Positions 33,901 to 46,329 of a stretch of DNA of 64,000 nucleotides are shown piece after piece. The stretch spans positions 7,933,001-7,997,000 of the forward strand of contig OX387197.1 in the NCBI GenBank assembly GCA_947561715.1, read 5' to 3'. The notes beneath the pieces are model-generated. The model made no database searches and was not told the origin of the DNA. It saw nothing but the letters and a program-made list of their open reading frames with translations. Every line of letters begins with the position of its first letter. The first letter of the stretch is position 1. A program made the translations under genes and the position numbers. The DNA is from Ascidia mentula (lineage: Eukaryota > Chordata > Ascidiacea > Phlebobranchia > Ascidiidae).

Positions 33901-36283
33901 AAAACCTAAATTGGTTTCTGCACAAATTGGTTCACATTCAGCAGAAATCAATGGGTTTTAAACCATGTTGTTGAAAAGGGCTCTTCTGTGGAACGTATCA
34001 AGTAAAAAAATAAATTCATCTAGTTGTTAGAATTAGCAAAATCCCATGGAAGTAAAAATATCAATTTAGAAACTTTTTTCACATCAAGTCTACGATATTT
34101 ATACATATTACATAACTGTAACAAGGAGCATCCAACATCGTCTTTTGGTGTAGTTTTGAGATTCTTTCCCTACTTGATCGTGCCATATTTGTAAAAAACT
34201 GTTATGTTTGTTTTTTAGCTTGTAACCGAATACGGTACGGATGCAGCAACGACGGCCCTCGTTAATAATGTTGACTTTGTGTTTATTCCAAGCTCTAATC
34301 CGGACGGCTACGTTTACACATGGAGTGATGTGAGTTAAACGTGTTTCTATGCAAAAATGAGGCTATCCTTTGCTCCAAATAATACCTTTACAATCTATGA
34401 GCAAAAATATGGTAAAGATTCTTTGACAGAAAAAGTGTTTTGCAATTTCTTAAAAGAGAATTTTTGTATAACGTCATATTTTAAAATGTTTTAGAAACAT
34501 TTTTGAATTGGGGTTATTAAATAAAGGATATTCGATTATTCACAGGATCGCATGTGGCGTAAGACACGAAGCACAGTCGACGGCCAAGTGTGTAATGGAG
34601 TTGATCCTAACAGAAACTGGGATTCCAATCATTGCGGTAAGTTCACCAAGCAACTATGTGGATCAGCTTCAATTTAAAAATGCATTGCGAATGCGTGTGT
34701 TGGTGTATTCTCTGCAAGATTGCGTCCTCGGTTTTCATCCAATTTCCGTGTACAGATTATATTTAACTCATTTTCTGTGCATGTTATTTTGGTAAATAAA
34801 ATCTTATTTCGCTGAACACGTGATGCACTGTTTAATGCTGGCTTTACGGATTTGTAAATGCTTTCCAATGTAAATTGTAACTTAAATCCCGTGCTTCCAT
34901 AGGCGCCGGATCAAGCACCAATCCATGCAGTGAATCATATTGCGGGCCATCTGCATTTTCAGAGGTAAAAGTTTCTCTGGATAAATTGCGTATAATCTGC
35001 ATTTATGTCTTGTTTATCCACCATTTTCGCAGCAAATTTTTGGGCTCTCTTCTGAGAGAACAATACACAAGTGTCAACTTCGGGACACAGTAACTTATAA
35101 AACGCATAATTTTAAAATGTTTTATGCAAAAATTCTACCCCAACAAATTTCGAAAAAGAATTAACACAAAAGCGTATCACTTGTAACTAATTTTGAAAAA
35201 GAAAAATTCAAATAACCTCACAATACAATTACAGCCGTGCACCTTGGCCCAGAAGAACTTCGTAGAGGCGCTTCCTAATCCCTTGATGTATGTGGATGTA
35301 CATTCATACAGTCAACTCTGGATGTACCCATACGGCTACACGTACAACATGCCCAAGGACATCGTGACGTTGGTAAATCACAGTTTTGATTTTATGTATA
35401 CGACATGGCTATAGTTATGTTTGTTGAGTTTTCGATACGTGGTATTCAATCTTTGGAAAACGTATATTTCTGAGGGATATCGTGACCTTGGTAAATCACA
35501 GTTTTGATTTTATGTATACGACATTGCTATAGTTATGTCTGTTGAGTTTTCGATATGTGGTATTCAATCTTTGGAAAACGTATATATCTGAGGCCAAATT
35601 AAAACTTCCTGTGTTTAAACTCAAATTTCACTAATAATATATCAACATGAATTTACCTGTGTTATTGAAACAATCTCAAACATGCCTTCGAAATCGAAAT
35701 CCACTGTTTGTTTGTTTTTGCTTTTTAGAACGAGATTGCACTAGACAGTGTTGCTGCTATCCGCACCACTCACGGAATGGTCTACGAAGCAGGCCAGATT
35801 TCAACCACAATCTGTAGGTTATTGTAGACGAGAAAACCAGTTTGAAATTACTTCAAAATCCTTTTACAGATATTGCCTCGGGTAGTACTGCCGATTACTT
35901 CTATGACTCGACTGGTATCAAATGCTCCTTCGCAACTGAGTTGAGAGACACGGGAACATTCGGATTCTTGCTGCCAGAAAGGTATGTGGTTGCTATGTGA
36001 TACAAAACTTACTTTCCAAATATACGCACATTTTATTTAGATCAATAACATTTTATAAAATTATAATTACCTGTAAAACTAAAAACCCTCTTGACAAAAG
36101 AGTTTTACTTTATTTAAAACATACAAAAATTAAGCTGTGGATGTACTTGAAGCGTTAATATAAGCCACGCAACGTTAACAACCTGTTAAACGTCATTGCA
36201 GGTTGATTCAGCCGACAGCCGAAGAGTCACTCGCTGCATTTAAAGTCATGGCAAAAGCTATCATCGATGGAAAATGCAATTAA
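30942..36283 (+). CDS. Secreted metallocarboxypeptidase A-like (M14A), copy 2
   Basis: Exons are 30942-31006, 31135-31210, 31372-31472, 32566-32686, 32943-33044, 33534-33632, 34219-34329, 34546-34636, 34903-34964, 35235-35372, 35729-35813, 35870-35981 and 36202-36283, giving 414 aa. Every exon has exactly the length of its counterpart in copy 1. The signal peptide is identical ([17 protein letters not shown]). Zinc and catalytic residues are kept ([29 protein letters not shown]), and position 255 is again Ala. Differences cluster in the propeptide and in surface loops, for example [12 protein letters not shown] in place of [12 protein letters not shown] in exon 10. It is a recent tandem duplicate and probably active. 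Its introns host a hAT MITE, a second MITE and a 118-bp tandem duplication. Confidence 0.92.
31266..31286 (+). repeat. Poly-G run in an intron
   Basis: There are 21 consecutive G residues in intron 2 of carboxypeptidase copy 2. The exact length is liable to sequencing and assembly error. Confidence 0.7.
31961..32180. mobile_element. hAT-type MITE with 8-bp target duplication
   Basis: The ends are CAGTGATTCTCAACC and the inverted GGTTGGGAAACACTG. Flanking 8-mers are GTCTAAAC at 31953-31960 and GTCTAAAA at 32181-32188 (7 of 8 match), the target size of hAT elements. The 220-bp body repeats GCGTACCAC and has no coding frame. It lies in intron 3 of carboxypeptidase copy 2. Confidence 0.75.
33131..33232. 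repeat. One end of the CTGCAGACA inverted-repeat family
   Basis: GCTGCAGACAGATGGCCACT, TTTCGACCT and GGTCTCATCAGTGCAG match, in the same order, the right end of the element at 29601 read on the minus strand. No second end is evident, so this is a solo or truncated copy in intron 5 of carboxypeptidase copy 2. Confidence 0.55.
35358..35593 (+). repeat. 118-bp tandem duplication spanning an exon end and splice donor
   Basis: Units 35358-35475 and 35476-35593 differ at only a few bases. The first holds the last 15 bases of exon 10 of carboxypeptidase copy 2 and its donor (ACGTTG|GTAAAT, exon end 35372). The second repeats these as ACCTTG|GTAAAT at 35490. Use of the second donor would add 118 nt and shift the frame, so the first is presumed used. 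Confidence 0.85.
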
Positions 36284-36300
36284 TCAACACTCTTTAAAGA

Positions 36301-36306
36301 AATAAA
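36301..36306 (+). terminator. Poly(A) signal of carboxypeptidase copy 2
   Basis: AATAAA lies 17 bases after the TAA stop. Confidence 0.55.
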
Positions 36307-36761
36307 AAATATTAAACAGCTGCAGTGGTCTGCGCTCTTTGTCCTGTCTTTTGTAACATGGATAATACACAGCGAAACAGGGAGAATAAAACTTTACAAA
36401 TGGTAGTTGAAATCTGGCCTGTCTCGTTGATTAATCCGTTTGTGGTGCGGATAGCAGCAATACTATCTGATACAATCTCTCTCTAAAGAGCAAAATAAAA
36501 CATTTTTTTTCCGCTTTCTAACGTAAGATTTAAAATTTATTGTTCAGCACTAAAAAAAATTAAGTGAACTTTATGTTATCACATGACCAGGGATAAATTT
36601 TAACAAACTTGCAACGCAAAGCAAAATTTGTTTAGTTACAAGAAAGTTAAATTGGCCCCAAAAACCTACATTGAATTCCAAAGATTGAATATGACAGATC
36701 TCCAAAAACCCGACGGAAATAGCTTATACGAATAAAACTTTGAGTTACTGAAGTCATAATT

Positions 36762-36885
36762 TCGCTATAGGGATGATATACTTGTACGAGTAGCCGTATG
36801 GTTCCACAGTTGACTGTATGAATCCACATACAACATAGGGCTCAAAAGAGCCTCAACGAAATTCTTCTTGGCCGAGGTGCACGTC
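36762..36885 (-). pseudogene. Inverted fragment of carboxypeptidase exon 10
   Basis: On the minus strand the sequence reads GTGCACCTCGGCCAAGAAGA, then encodes KNFVEALL, YVDSYSQLW and a degraded end. It aligns with exon 10 of the flanking genes, but two codons are missing at VDVHSY, removing the zinc-ligand His, and the frame breaks later. No other exon accompanies it. It is a relic of a rearrangement between copies 2 and 3. Confidence 0.75.
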
Positions 36886-37468
36886 TTTTTAAGAGTTGAC
36901 GATTTTTAAAACAGGTTCGAGGACATAATTTTGTATAAAAACCTTTTTTAAATAACGTGTCAACCGTTCTTTTAGATGAAAGTAGCGTACAAAGCGTTAA
37001 ATGACAAGTTATTATGATCAACAAATTTGCAGCAAAAATGGTGGTAAAACAGAACGGAAATGCAAATAAAGCGCAAAATTTCATGAGAAATTCTTACTTT
37101 CGAAAACGAAGATTGGCCACAATACGCTTTGCTGCATGGACTGGTCCTGGTTTCTCTTACATTCGATTGTTTGGTTTACATTGGAAAACATTTACAGACG
37201 CGTGAACCGAGCCTCAAACAGTACACTTGACATATATTAAGCCATACAGTTTTGATAATTTAACTCCTGTAATATGTACTAAATAGATTTAAAACCAAAA
37301 ATCAAGAAACTAATGTATGACCGTGGAAACCATTTCATCTGTCAGTGCTCCATAACAACATATGGCATTATTTCCCACGACTGAACCAACTATGAGTATA
37401 TTGATCGTCATGTTGCGGTCATTAACTCAATAGCGTCTTTACCCGCACGACAATAATAGCCGAGAAAT
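36886..37468. other. Spacer before carboxypeptidase copy 3
   Basis: I see no clear TATA box or similarity to the upstream regions of copies 1 and 2. No gene is evident. Confidence 0.4.
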
Positions 37469-40400
37469 ATGAGGGAACAAATTTTCTTTTTCATGTTATT
37501 CGTGGGCAGTGTTCTGGGAAGGATTGCCTACAATGGGTGAGTAATTTGATAGTGTAAGACAAGGTTACTGGTAAAACTATTTAAATAAGTATAGGAAGCT
37601 CCTAACAGTCTTATGGGCCAAAAAAGACTTAATATCTGATTAAACTAAAACGGCGAAATATATATATCAGAAACAACATAACAGCGAATAACATGGGTGC
37701 AGTGTAACGAATAATTGTTTATAACATCTCCCGGGCAAGTAAAAACGGTTTTGGATCAAGTTGTTACGTTAGTTCAATCTAAAAAACTAAACACACGTTT
37801 CTTACATGAAAAATATCAGCGATCAAGTTCTTCGCATTTACCCAACTACAGAGGATCAAATTAAGTCTTTGCAAATCTTGGACGATATCTACAAGGTTAA
37901 ATAAATCATCATATAGTGTTTGCCACAACGCAAACTGTGCTTAATTTAAATATTTGTGAACAAACAGTTGGATTTTTGGAAACCTCCACGAGGCATTAAC
38001 ATTCCTATTGATGTCCGTATTTCTTCTCCTTCGGTTCAAAGATTCAAAGCATCTCTCCGCAAGAACAGGTTAAATGTAGTAATGGTGCATTTTGAAAGCA
38101 TAAAGTTTCGTGGTAGGCGGAAATTAAGGAACATTTTGTGACATTACTTGTGTTACTTATTGACTGCCATTTACGTCTGGATTGGATTTACGAGTTGTCA
38201 TTAAGGAATAGCAGTTTAATTTTTTCGAAACTTTTATCTTAAATTTCGTGTCGTGTTGTTATATCTTCGTTCGCAAGCATCGCTAATTACTCTTAGTATC
38301 ACCAAAACTAAGCGAACTATGAACTTTAAAAAACTTTCTAAAAATACATGTATTACGCATGACAACTTGCAAAACTAATTCTTTGGAAAGACAGTTTGGA
38401 AACATGAAACACAAAAGTCGGCAAATAGAGTAAATAGTAATTCCTACGCAGAATCGACTTTGAGGTTTTTATCGATGACGTTCAAGTCCTCATTGATTCT
38501 GAAAGAACAGCCCATGCCGATGTCATGGATCTGGCCAGCTTTAACTACGGTGTTTATCATCATTTTGACGACGTGGGTATTCATTTCAATATGACCATTT
38601 CATGTCAACAGTGATTATAAATTATATTTTGGAAGATTCAAGCATGGATCGACATGGTTGTAGCTGAATATCCAAAACTAGCGATGAAATCGTTGGTCGG
38701 AATGTCACACGAAGGACGAAAGTTTAATGCCATAACGGTACGTACTATAGTATAACTCTATAGTTATTATAAACAGTACTATAAATTTGATAAAATAGGT
38801 TGCTTTCATTAGCTAACATTACAATACGACTGTTTTGGGCTTGATTGTTGTGGAGATATGATATAGAAAATTTTATTGTTGTTACAAAATAATAACAAAA
38901 ATATCCCCTCAAAAACTTGTTTTTGTGGTTGCTGGTAAAGTTGTCTGTATTTTTGTATAAGATAAGCGGCAAGTCGGGAAATCCCCAATTTGTTATCAAC
39001 TGTGGCATTCACGCGAGGGAATGGATATCCCCGGCAACTTGCATGCACTCCGTATACCAGGTTAGCACAAAAATTCGTTGAAAAGATCGAATTGTGATAA
39101 AAACTGGTTGCTTTTAGCTTGTCAGTCAATACGGCAATGACACTGCTGTCACTTCACTCGTCGACCACGTGGACTTCGTATTTATTCCCAGTTCCAATCC
39201 TGACGGTTACGTTTATACATGGGAAGACGTAAGTAAAGTGGTTATTGGAGTAACCATGGTAACTGGCTTCGGATAAAGTAAACCGCTGCCTTATTGCAAC
39301 CATAACTTCTGTTCGTGTTCGGTTGGAAGCCGACAAGGCCAAAATAAGTTTGATAACCGTCTCCTTAATATTCCCGACAACACGTAATGAAGGCGAATAT
39401 ATTTTGCAACTGAGGAAGGATTGTGAAAACATATTTTTGTTGCTTGAGATTTTGTTTCCAGTTGCACGTGACAGAATAAAGGAGCAAGCAAAGTTCAGAT
39501 TGCTTTTTGTGGTTTCCCCGAAATCGCTGCCAGAGACCGCCACACTGTGCTTTCCCGCTTATACGTTTTTGTTGTCTGATTAGGACCGCATGTGGCGCAA
39601 GACAAGAACACACACTACAGGTACCGTGTGTTATGGCGTTGATCCAAATCGAAACTGGGATTCGAACTTTGCTGGTAAGTGTTTGCATCTACCGCTGGGG
39701 GTCGTCGGCAACCTATTGAACACCGTGTGGCATGCAGTGTACGATTTGTCAAAACGTAAATGAATTTGCCTGCCAACCTCACTGTTTACCATTTCTCCCT
39801 GATCCTGTACGTATGTCAAAGTATTGGAATATGCACTTGCCGTAAATCACTCTGCGTGTCAAATATGTAAATCACTTCGCTTGTTAAACTCGTAAATCAC
39901 TTGGCGGATGGCGACCCCCCTGCTGTATATTAGTTTGCTGACAAAATTTTACTTTGAAGGAGAGGGCTCGAGCACCGTGCCTTGCAGTGATACGTATTGT
40001 GGACCATCTCCATTTTCCGAGGTAAAACTAAAAGTTTAAATTATTGTGATTTTTTTATGAATCTTTAAATAAGCTTTTGCGATACAGCCCTGTGTCCTTG
40101 CACAAAAAAATTTCGTGGAGTCTCTTCCAATGCCAAAGATGTACGTCGATGTGCATTCTTACAGTCAGCTGTGGATGTTTCCGTATGGATACAAGTTGGA
40201 CAAGCCAAGCAACTTCAATACACTGGTAAACACTTCTTTTAGGTTGCCTCTTCATTAGGAACACAAATCACGGATTTCCTCATAATTCTGAGTATAAAGA
40301 GACTGGCCCTTGTTGATAAAGAAAATTTTCTTCATTGTTTAGTCAAAAATCGCTAACGATAGTGTGGCGGCGATCAAAAATGTTCATGGAAAGATATACA

Positions 40401-41036
40401 CTGCTGGACAGATTTCAACTACAATCTGTAAGCAGTTTTTACGTAACGAATTTTTTTTTGTGCCAAGCTTTACTACTTGTTATCTTGCAAACCGGTAGAT
40501 GTAGCTTCTGGAAGTACTGCGGACTATATCTATGATAACGTCACTCCATGCGCTTTTGCGAGTGAATTGAGGGACACGGGAACCTACGGTTTTCTGCTTC
40601 CCGAAAGGTAGTCGTTTTTCCGTGTTCGTTCTTGGGTTGAAAATGCATGGAGATTAATAGGGACCTCGTCACTTTCATACACATATTTGTGATAAGAAAC
40701 TAACTTTTTGCATTACTTTGATCGGTATTGCTTTAAATTGCATTTCTACGTTTTAAAATAGAAAGTGCAGTAATTGGTTTATTACTAGTATCAACCATTT
40801 TTAACTTCGGTGCAGTCCTATAACTGTGGCTATACCAATAGTACCAACGATTCGATAGCTGGGAGGCAAGAGCCTCTAGGAATCCTACTTTAACTTAAAC
40901 CCTTCCCACTTGTGTGTTTGAACTGATGATTATCACTTGTTGCAGAGAAATTATTCCTACTGCCCAGGAAACCTTTGCTGGATTTCGAGTCATGGCGCAA
41001 GCAATCATAGACGGAAAATGCGAATCAAGAGTTTAA
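37469..41036 (+). CDS. Secreted metallocarboxypeptidase A-like (M14A), copy 3
   Basis: Exons are 37469-37536, 37820-37895, 37968-38068, 38452-38572, 38636-38737, 38962-39060, 39118-39228, 39584-39674, 39960-40021, 40088-40225, 40343-40427, 40499-40607 and 40946-41036, giving 417 aa. Intron positions match copies 1 and 2. Exon 1 is 3 nt longer, exon 12 is 3 nt shorter and exon 13 is 9 nt longer (tail CESRV). Signal peptide [17 protein letters not shown] and propeptide are present. Active-site residues are kept: [32 protein letters not shown]. Position 255 is Ala, but the following loop is shortened (YDNVTPCAF against [10 protein letters not shown]), near the S1' pocket, so specificity may differ. 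It is the most divergent of the three and contains an N-glycosylation sequon, NVT, in that loop. Confidence 0.9.
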
Positions 41037-41057
41037 CATTGTGTAAAATAGAACTTC

Positions 41058-41063
41058 AATAAA
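41058..41063 (+). terminator. Poly(A) signal of carboxypeptidase copy 3
   Basis: AATAAA lies 22 bases after the TAA stop. Confidence 0.6.
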
Positions 41064-41234
41064 CACGGATTGGTTCGGTATTATGCGCTTGTGTCGAGAA
41101 TGAATTATGTTAAACTTAGAAGGAGTTGTATGGTAGCCTGTGGGTCGCCAGGACAAAACCAAACCAAACCTAAAAAAACAAATTTCGCGTCTTCCACCCA
41201 CTCACATATGCGTCAGTATAGGTGTTAACACTTA

Positions 41235-41540
41235 TTTTGACAAATGTTAACATTTAATATGACACCGCAGCTAACAAATTAACGTTTTGTAAACGTTAAT
41301 AAAAAGTTTTTTTAGGACGGTAAGACGTTGCATAAACGTTTTTCTGACGTAAAAGTGTAGACTATACCATGAACGTTGTTAAAACGTTATTTATTACGTT
41401 ATTTTCTTGCAAATGTTCCGTTTTAACGTAACATAGAAACGTTAGCACAACCACGCATTCTTCGTCGTCTTCACGTGTTTACATAACGTAAAGAAAACGT
41501 TATTGTCTGCACTATTCTCATGACGTTATTACAACGTCCA
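41235..41540. repeat. Region dense in AACGTT/AACGTTA motifs
   Basis: About a dozen AACGT-type words in both orientations occur within 300 bp (for example TTAACGTTTTGTAAACGTTA near 41280). The pattern of short inverted motifs at irregular spacing is like the subterminal arrays of some DNA transposons. I could not find a matching array or terminal repeat further right. Confidence 0.4.
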
Positions 41541-44500
41541 AACTCAACACAAGGCCGTATGTTAAATCCTTCATTTGTTTTATTTGCATTAATCGGAATC
41601 GGATGATAGTAAGAAACCGTATCGAATGAGCTGTTGCTAGCGGTAATCTTCTTCTGCAAATAAAAGCCTTTATACATTCGGAAATTCAATGCGTAAATAA
41701 TTCGCGGTATTATGTTTCAAAAGAATACACTTGACGACGTAACCCAATGATCATCGTGCACATTAATAATTTGGACAAATATGCGTTGGGGGGGTGTAAG
41801 TGGGCACGGGGTCCATTAGCCGGGAGTAAGCTAAAACGCGCTGCAGTCCGTCTATGTGGGGGAATTGCTGCTGCAAAATGTGATGAGCCGAATCTATATG
41901 TTTATCATTGAGCCAAACGCCTGTGTCAAGCAATTCCTTATATAGTCCTGCTCGTTTAAAGAAAATATTGCTGACATATCATTTGCACAGCACCGTCGGG
42001 CCAAACAATGTTGTTTTAAAGCGCTTGCAAAGCATTTATGATCATTTACTTTGCGCTTTTATCCAATTTGTTGGACTTACTTGTTATATCTGAAGAACGC
42101 AAAATTGCCGCAGGCGTTTGAAAATATTTCCCAACTTTTTGGTTTCTTACCCCATTCTCTTAGTCCTCTTTTAGGATTAATTTACGTTTTCGCTTTATTG
42201 GAGGACGATAAGCGTTATCCATAAATTTCCGAACCACGGCGATATGTTTTTGGTCGTACAGCTCAGCAAATTCGTGCAACCCGTTTAATTTGCGCCTTTC
42301 CAATCTCATACGTTTTAATTCTTGTTGACTCTTTTCCATTACGCCTTGTGTCCTGTTGTTATTGCACAAAGTTTGGTAGGGTTTTAGGGAAACTTTTTCG
42401 AAAAAAATTGTGTAAGTATTGTACGCAGTGCTCTTCCCGTGCCGACCTAAACCCCGAACAACAAACTGCACCACAGCGCAATTTTCGGAAGATAGTGGTC
42501 ACAAAATTTTGATATTATTTTTGGACTGAAGAACGCATTGGTTGGGTTTGAATCAGATGACGAAAAACCCAGATTTCGCTGCAATAACTACCTTTTGGAA
42601 ATGCTGTTAAAATCGGTTTTCATTGCAACTTGGTTAAAAATGAGTCTTGTTCGTCTTCTTCTTGTTGACCTGTTTAGACCACGTGGCGCAATATTCCATT
42701 GTTTCTCTGTATATTTTTTTTACTCAAAAACGTCCCAACCGGCTTTAGCTATTTCGTGTTCATTTGCGCAAAAACCCGTGTTGCGTGAAACAAAATGTCG
42801 CCGATTTCTTCCATACTGGTGGCGGCCACCAACAGTGCCACAATATACATAGATTCTATGTGGCTTTTTTTGTTTTAATCCACAAAGTTCTTAAAATTTT
42901 TTATTATATGAAACGGTTTTTCGTGTAATTGTCTGTTGGTGGCCGCTCCAGATACAACAGATTAAAACCCATTAACGTACGATTCGAAATCCCCTATCAT
43001 GTATTCCGTCAACAAAGCGCGAATTATCGCCATGGAACCATCGCAAATAATAAGTCTTATCAAGGCAAATTTATTTTAATCACTTAATTAATGTGACGTT
43101 ATGCCTATTGGTGACAAATGTCGCAACAGCTAAAGGTGCCTAGGGTGGGATTTTTTACTACAATTTCATAGGCGTAGAAATGCGAATGATTTTTGTTTTT
43201 TACAACGCATCAATATACATTATGTCGTGCTTAGTTCATTAGTGAAAAATTTCCAAAGATTGTTGGGACCACAGCATTATACTAGGCGACGTGTTAACGT
43301 GTTGTAAAGTGCCGAGTAATTTATTCTTCTCATTCGGAACAGAACTCTTTTGCTTTTCTTCAATCGAAATAAGCGCCATCAATTTTAATAGCCGCATTTC
43401 TTGCTTTTTGTAAAACGGATTTCGATGTTACGCCATCTCTATTACCACAAGCCAAAAGTCTTCATCTAGACCTTTACAATATTCCAATTGTTTTTTAGAA
43501 ACGCCACAGTTTTCTAATTATTTTTTTACGTTTTCTAAACGGGCACCTTTTAGGTAGCACGATTAACTGTTGCAACATTGTGTCGTGGTATTGTAGAATA
43601 GCTGACAGAAAAACAGCGCAACGCCATTGATTTTAAACCAACGTCAGCCACGCAGCCACAAAATTCAAATTTACACCGCATTTTACAATTAAAATATCGC
43701 TTTGAAATGCGTTTCTGGTTCCAGTGTGGTTAATATTCGATCAGTAGGCGTTCATTCAGATGCGAAAATTAGACTAAACAAGTTTGGTATGGTTGGAAAG
43801 GGTTTTTAATATAGTTTCCAATGGTGTATGAATGGTCGTGGCCGCGGTTTGATAAAAGTAGTTATGACCGATTTATTACAATATCCGTTTCATAAATAGT
43901 CGGAATTTTTTTAATTTTTTAATATTTTCTGAAACTACATGCCATTCTATGCAACTTGTGCTAAAATCATCGAAATCCATCGAGAGAAACAGCAAAGTTA
44001 TGGGCACACAAAGGTCAAAATTTTTTTTTACTTTTTTTTACTGTAAATTATCATTATATAGGTAATGACAACATGCGGCCTTGTCGATTCTCCATTACCC
44101 TACGAATGTTATTTCTCCTCGGGTATTGTGAATGCAACATCGGATGAACAAAACGGAGAAAGTTGCGACCACTTTACCCAACATCTATACTCTTATCGCA
44201 TGTGATGTCAGAATTAGTATGTATTACTGGAAAAAAACACTCACTGGCAAAATATTTTCGACAATTCTCCAGATTTAAGTATCACAGAAGAGGGACGGTA
44301 TATTGCCATTTGCATCAATTTAAATAAAAAGATTTAACGCCAATCTCTCATCAAGGAGAGAAAAATTGCAAAAAAATGTTTCTGCAACTCAAAAAGCAAC
44401 AACCCACACCAAGAACATATAAATGGTTGCAGCGACCAAACGTTGCTACGAACAACAAATGTATATGTTAACGCATATATGCCTTTAGCGCGTTTTTGCC

Positions 44501-44900
44501 AAGAAATAAACAGGAGAAGACGGTTTGGAAACGTATTAGAGAAAGACCCTTTTGAGCTAACTAACAATACATCTCTTGGGATTATAACTTGCTTGAAGTA
44601 AATATTATTCTGTTGAAATAAGGAGTTAAGTGAAGAAAACTAATTTGTGACAGCCTTTCAAGAAAAGAGAGGAGGACTCCCCTAAAACCACAGTTAAAGT
44701 CACATTAAATTTGGTTTACAAACTGACCCAACGACTACTTCGGCTTGTGTAAGTCATCGAGGGCTGTGGAAGGAAGTCTAGATTCTGTACTATTTCGTGG
44801 CCATGGTGCATGAGTGCACTGCCAAACAACTAAACTATTTGAAAAAAGATACCATCCACCTCATTGCGACGAGCCTAATGGGTTAAAAAACAGTGCTCAA
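41541..44900. other. Gene-poor, probably transposon-derived stretch
   Basis: No host gene is visible. A minus-strand open frame at 42160-42474 (about 104 codons, rich in Lys and Arg, with LHEFAELYDQKHIAVVRKF) and weaker coding-like stretches near 43350-43560 look like remains of a protein-coding mobile element. I do not recognise the family and make no functional claim. Confidence 0.35.
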
Positions 44901-45132
44901 TTTAAAACAAAAAGAACCTAATATAGAAGAAGCGAGATAAAGCACGCGAAAGCTCGTGCTATAATAAAGTTATTTACCAGTCAGTCTCTTACAAAAACAG
45001 TGCACCAGCAAGCATTATAGGCATATACCAGAGACTGACACGGCAAGTTAAAGAAATTGAATAATATAGAAGAGGAATTGTATCGAGGAGCTCTGTTTTA
45101 TGTGAGAAGAAAGAGCGTCTACCTCCACATAT

Positions 45133-45480
45133 TTGATGATGGGAAGAGGAAGCGTTGGTTTGTTGATGAGCGAAAGCGAATTAAGATCAGGGGCAACTTC
45201 GTGCCCACTTTCTTGGTTCAAGATTCCTTTTAAATGCCTCGGATTGCGTGTTGGTGCACTTGACCAAAGGGTATGTGGATGGCTTACGACAATTGTAACA
45301 AGCATCTTTAAAGCCTCAGCAAAGAATGTGAGCATTGACGAGGATCCCAATCAAGGGCGAAATTCAATCCGCATCCAACAGGCACGAACCATCTTTGTGC
45401 CCAAAGTCGTTGGAAGCACGGAACCGGCGAAATTCCGGCCATTACCAACAGAGACAAGGTACACTATTGAGATAAAGTAG
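45133..45480 (+). pseudogene. Fragment of an R2-like LINE reverse transcriptase
   Basis: The translation contains QQARTIFVPKVVGSTEPAKF followed by RPLP. This resembles the N-terminal reverse-transcriptase block of R2-clade and related non-LTR retrotransposons (TVFIPK..G...P..FRPIS). The frame ends soon after and no palm-domain catalytic motif follows, so it is a short dead fragment. Confidence 0.5.
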
Positions 45481-46059
45481 CTCACAACTGTCTTTACAAC
45501 GAAGATAAGAAGTGCTAATGTTTACTTCTTGAGACAGCGAGAGGACGTTTCCACACTATTGCTAATGTATAAATTTATATTTAGTAAAATAATTTTGAAT
45601 TGGATGTTTTTCTTTTTTTTGACAGATTTCTTTCATTGAATTTGACGAAAGGCTGTTTTGTAACCCTACATATCTTTGCGTAAATTAACAAACCCGGGCC
45701 GTGAAGCGCACGAAATGAGCATACATATACAAAATGTTTGTCGTAACTTTAGCGGATACTGGACCCAAAGAAGAGAGTCAACTTACACATAGTTAAGTGA
45801 TATGCATGAATGGATTAACGAGATTCCCGTTGTCCCTATGTCCCTACGTCCCCAGATATATCTATATCTACTATCTAGCGCAGCCAAGGGCTTGGCAGAA
45901 TTAGCGGGTAAAGTCCATTGGGTTTCACGAAAAATGCCTCTCTTTGGATCCTAATTAGGTGTAACTAATATTCTTTTTGAATAAGGAGCGAAGTGAAGGA
46001 AACTGTATATTCGGAGTGGCCCAAAACAAAAGCTATGCAAAAACCCGCATGATCTACTA

Positions 46060-46329
46060 TTGAAAAGCAACAGACACAGGAAAGATTACCAAATACACAA
46101 TACATTCGCCAGACCACGATTCTATGATGTCTCAAACCGTACGCATCACAAAATCCTGCGTCAACATTTACACCATCCAGAAGTTATTTTTTTCGGCGAC
46201 TTAAATCAGCTGCAACCGGTTTCTGACCACGGTGGTCTGGCGGTTGCTGCAGGAGAAAACAAATGCTTCCGAAAACAACAATCAACGGCTTCGCTGTTTT
46301 ATCGAACATGCCGAACAACATTTTTATAA
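46060..46329 (+). pseudogene. PIF1-like helicase fragment, probably from a Helitron
   Basis: VIFFGDLNQLQPVSD matches the Walker B and following motif of PIF1 helicases (FFGDLxQLPPV). Only this segment is recognisable. PIF1-type helicases occur both as host genes and in Helitrons, and isolation among transposon debris favours the latter. Open frames from 46418 to 46897 may continue the relic but are not recognised. Confidence 0.45.
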
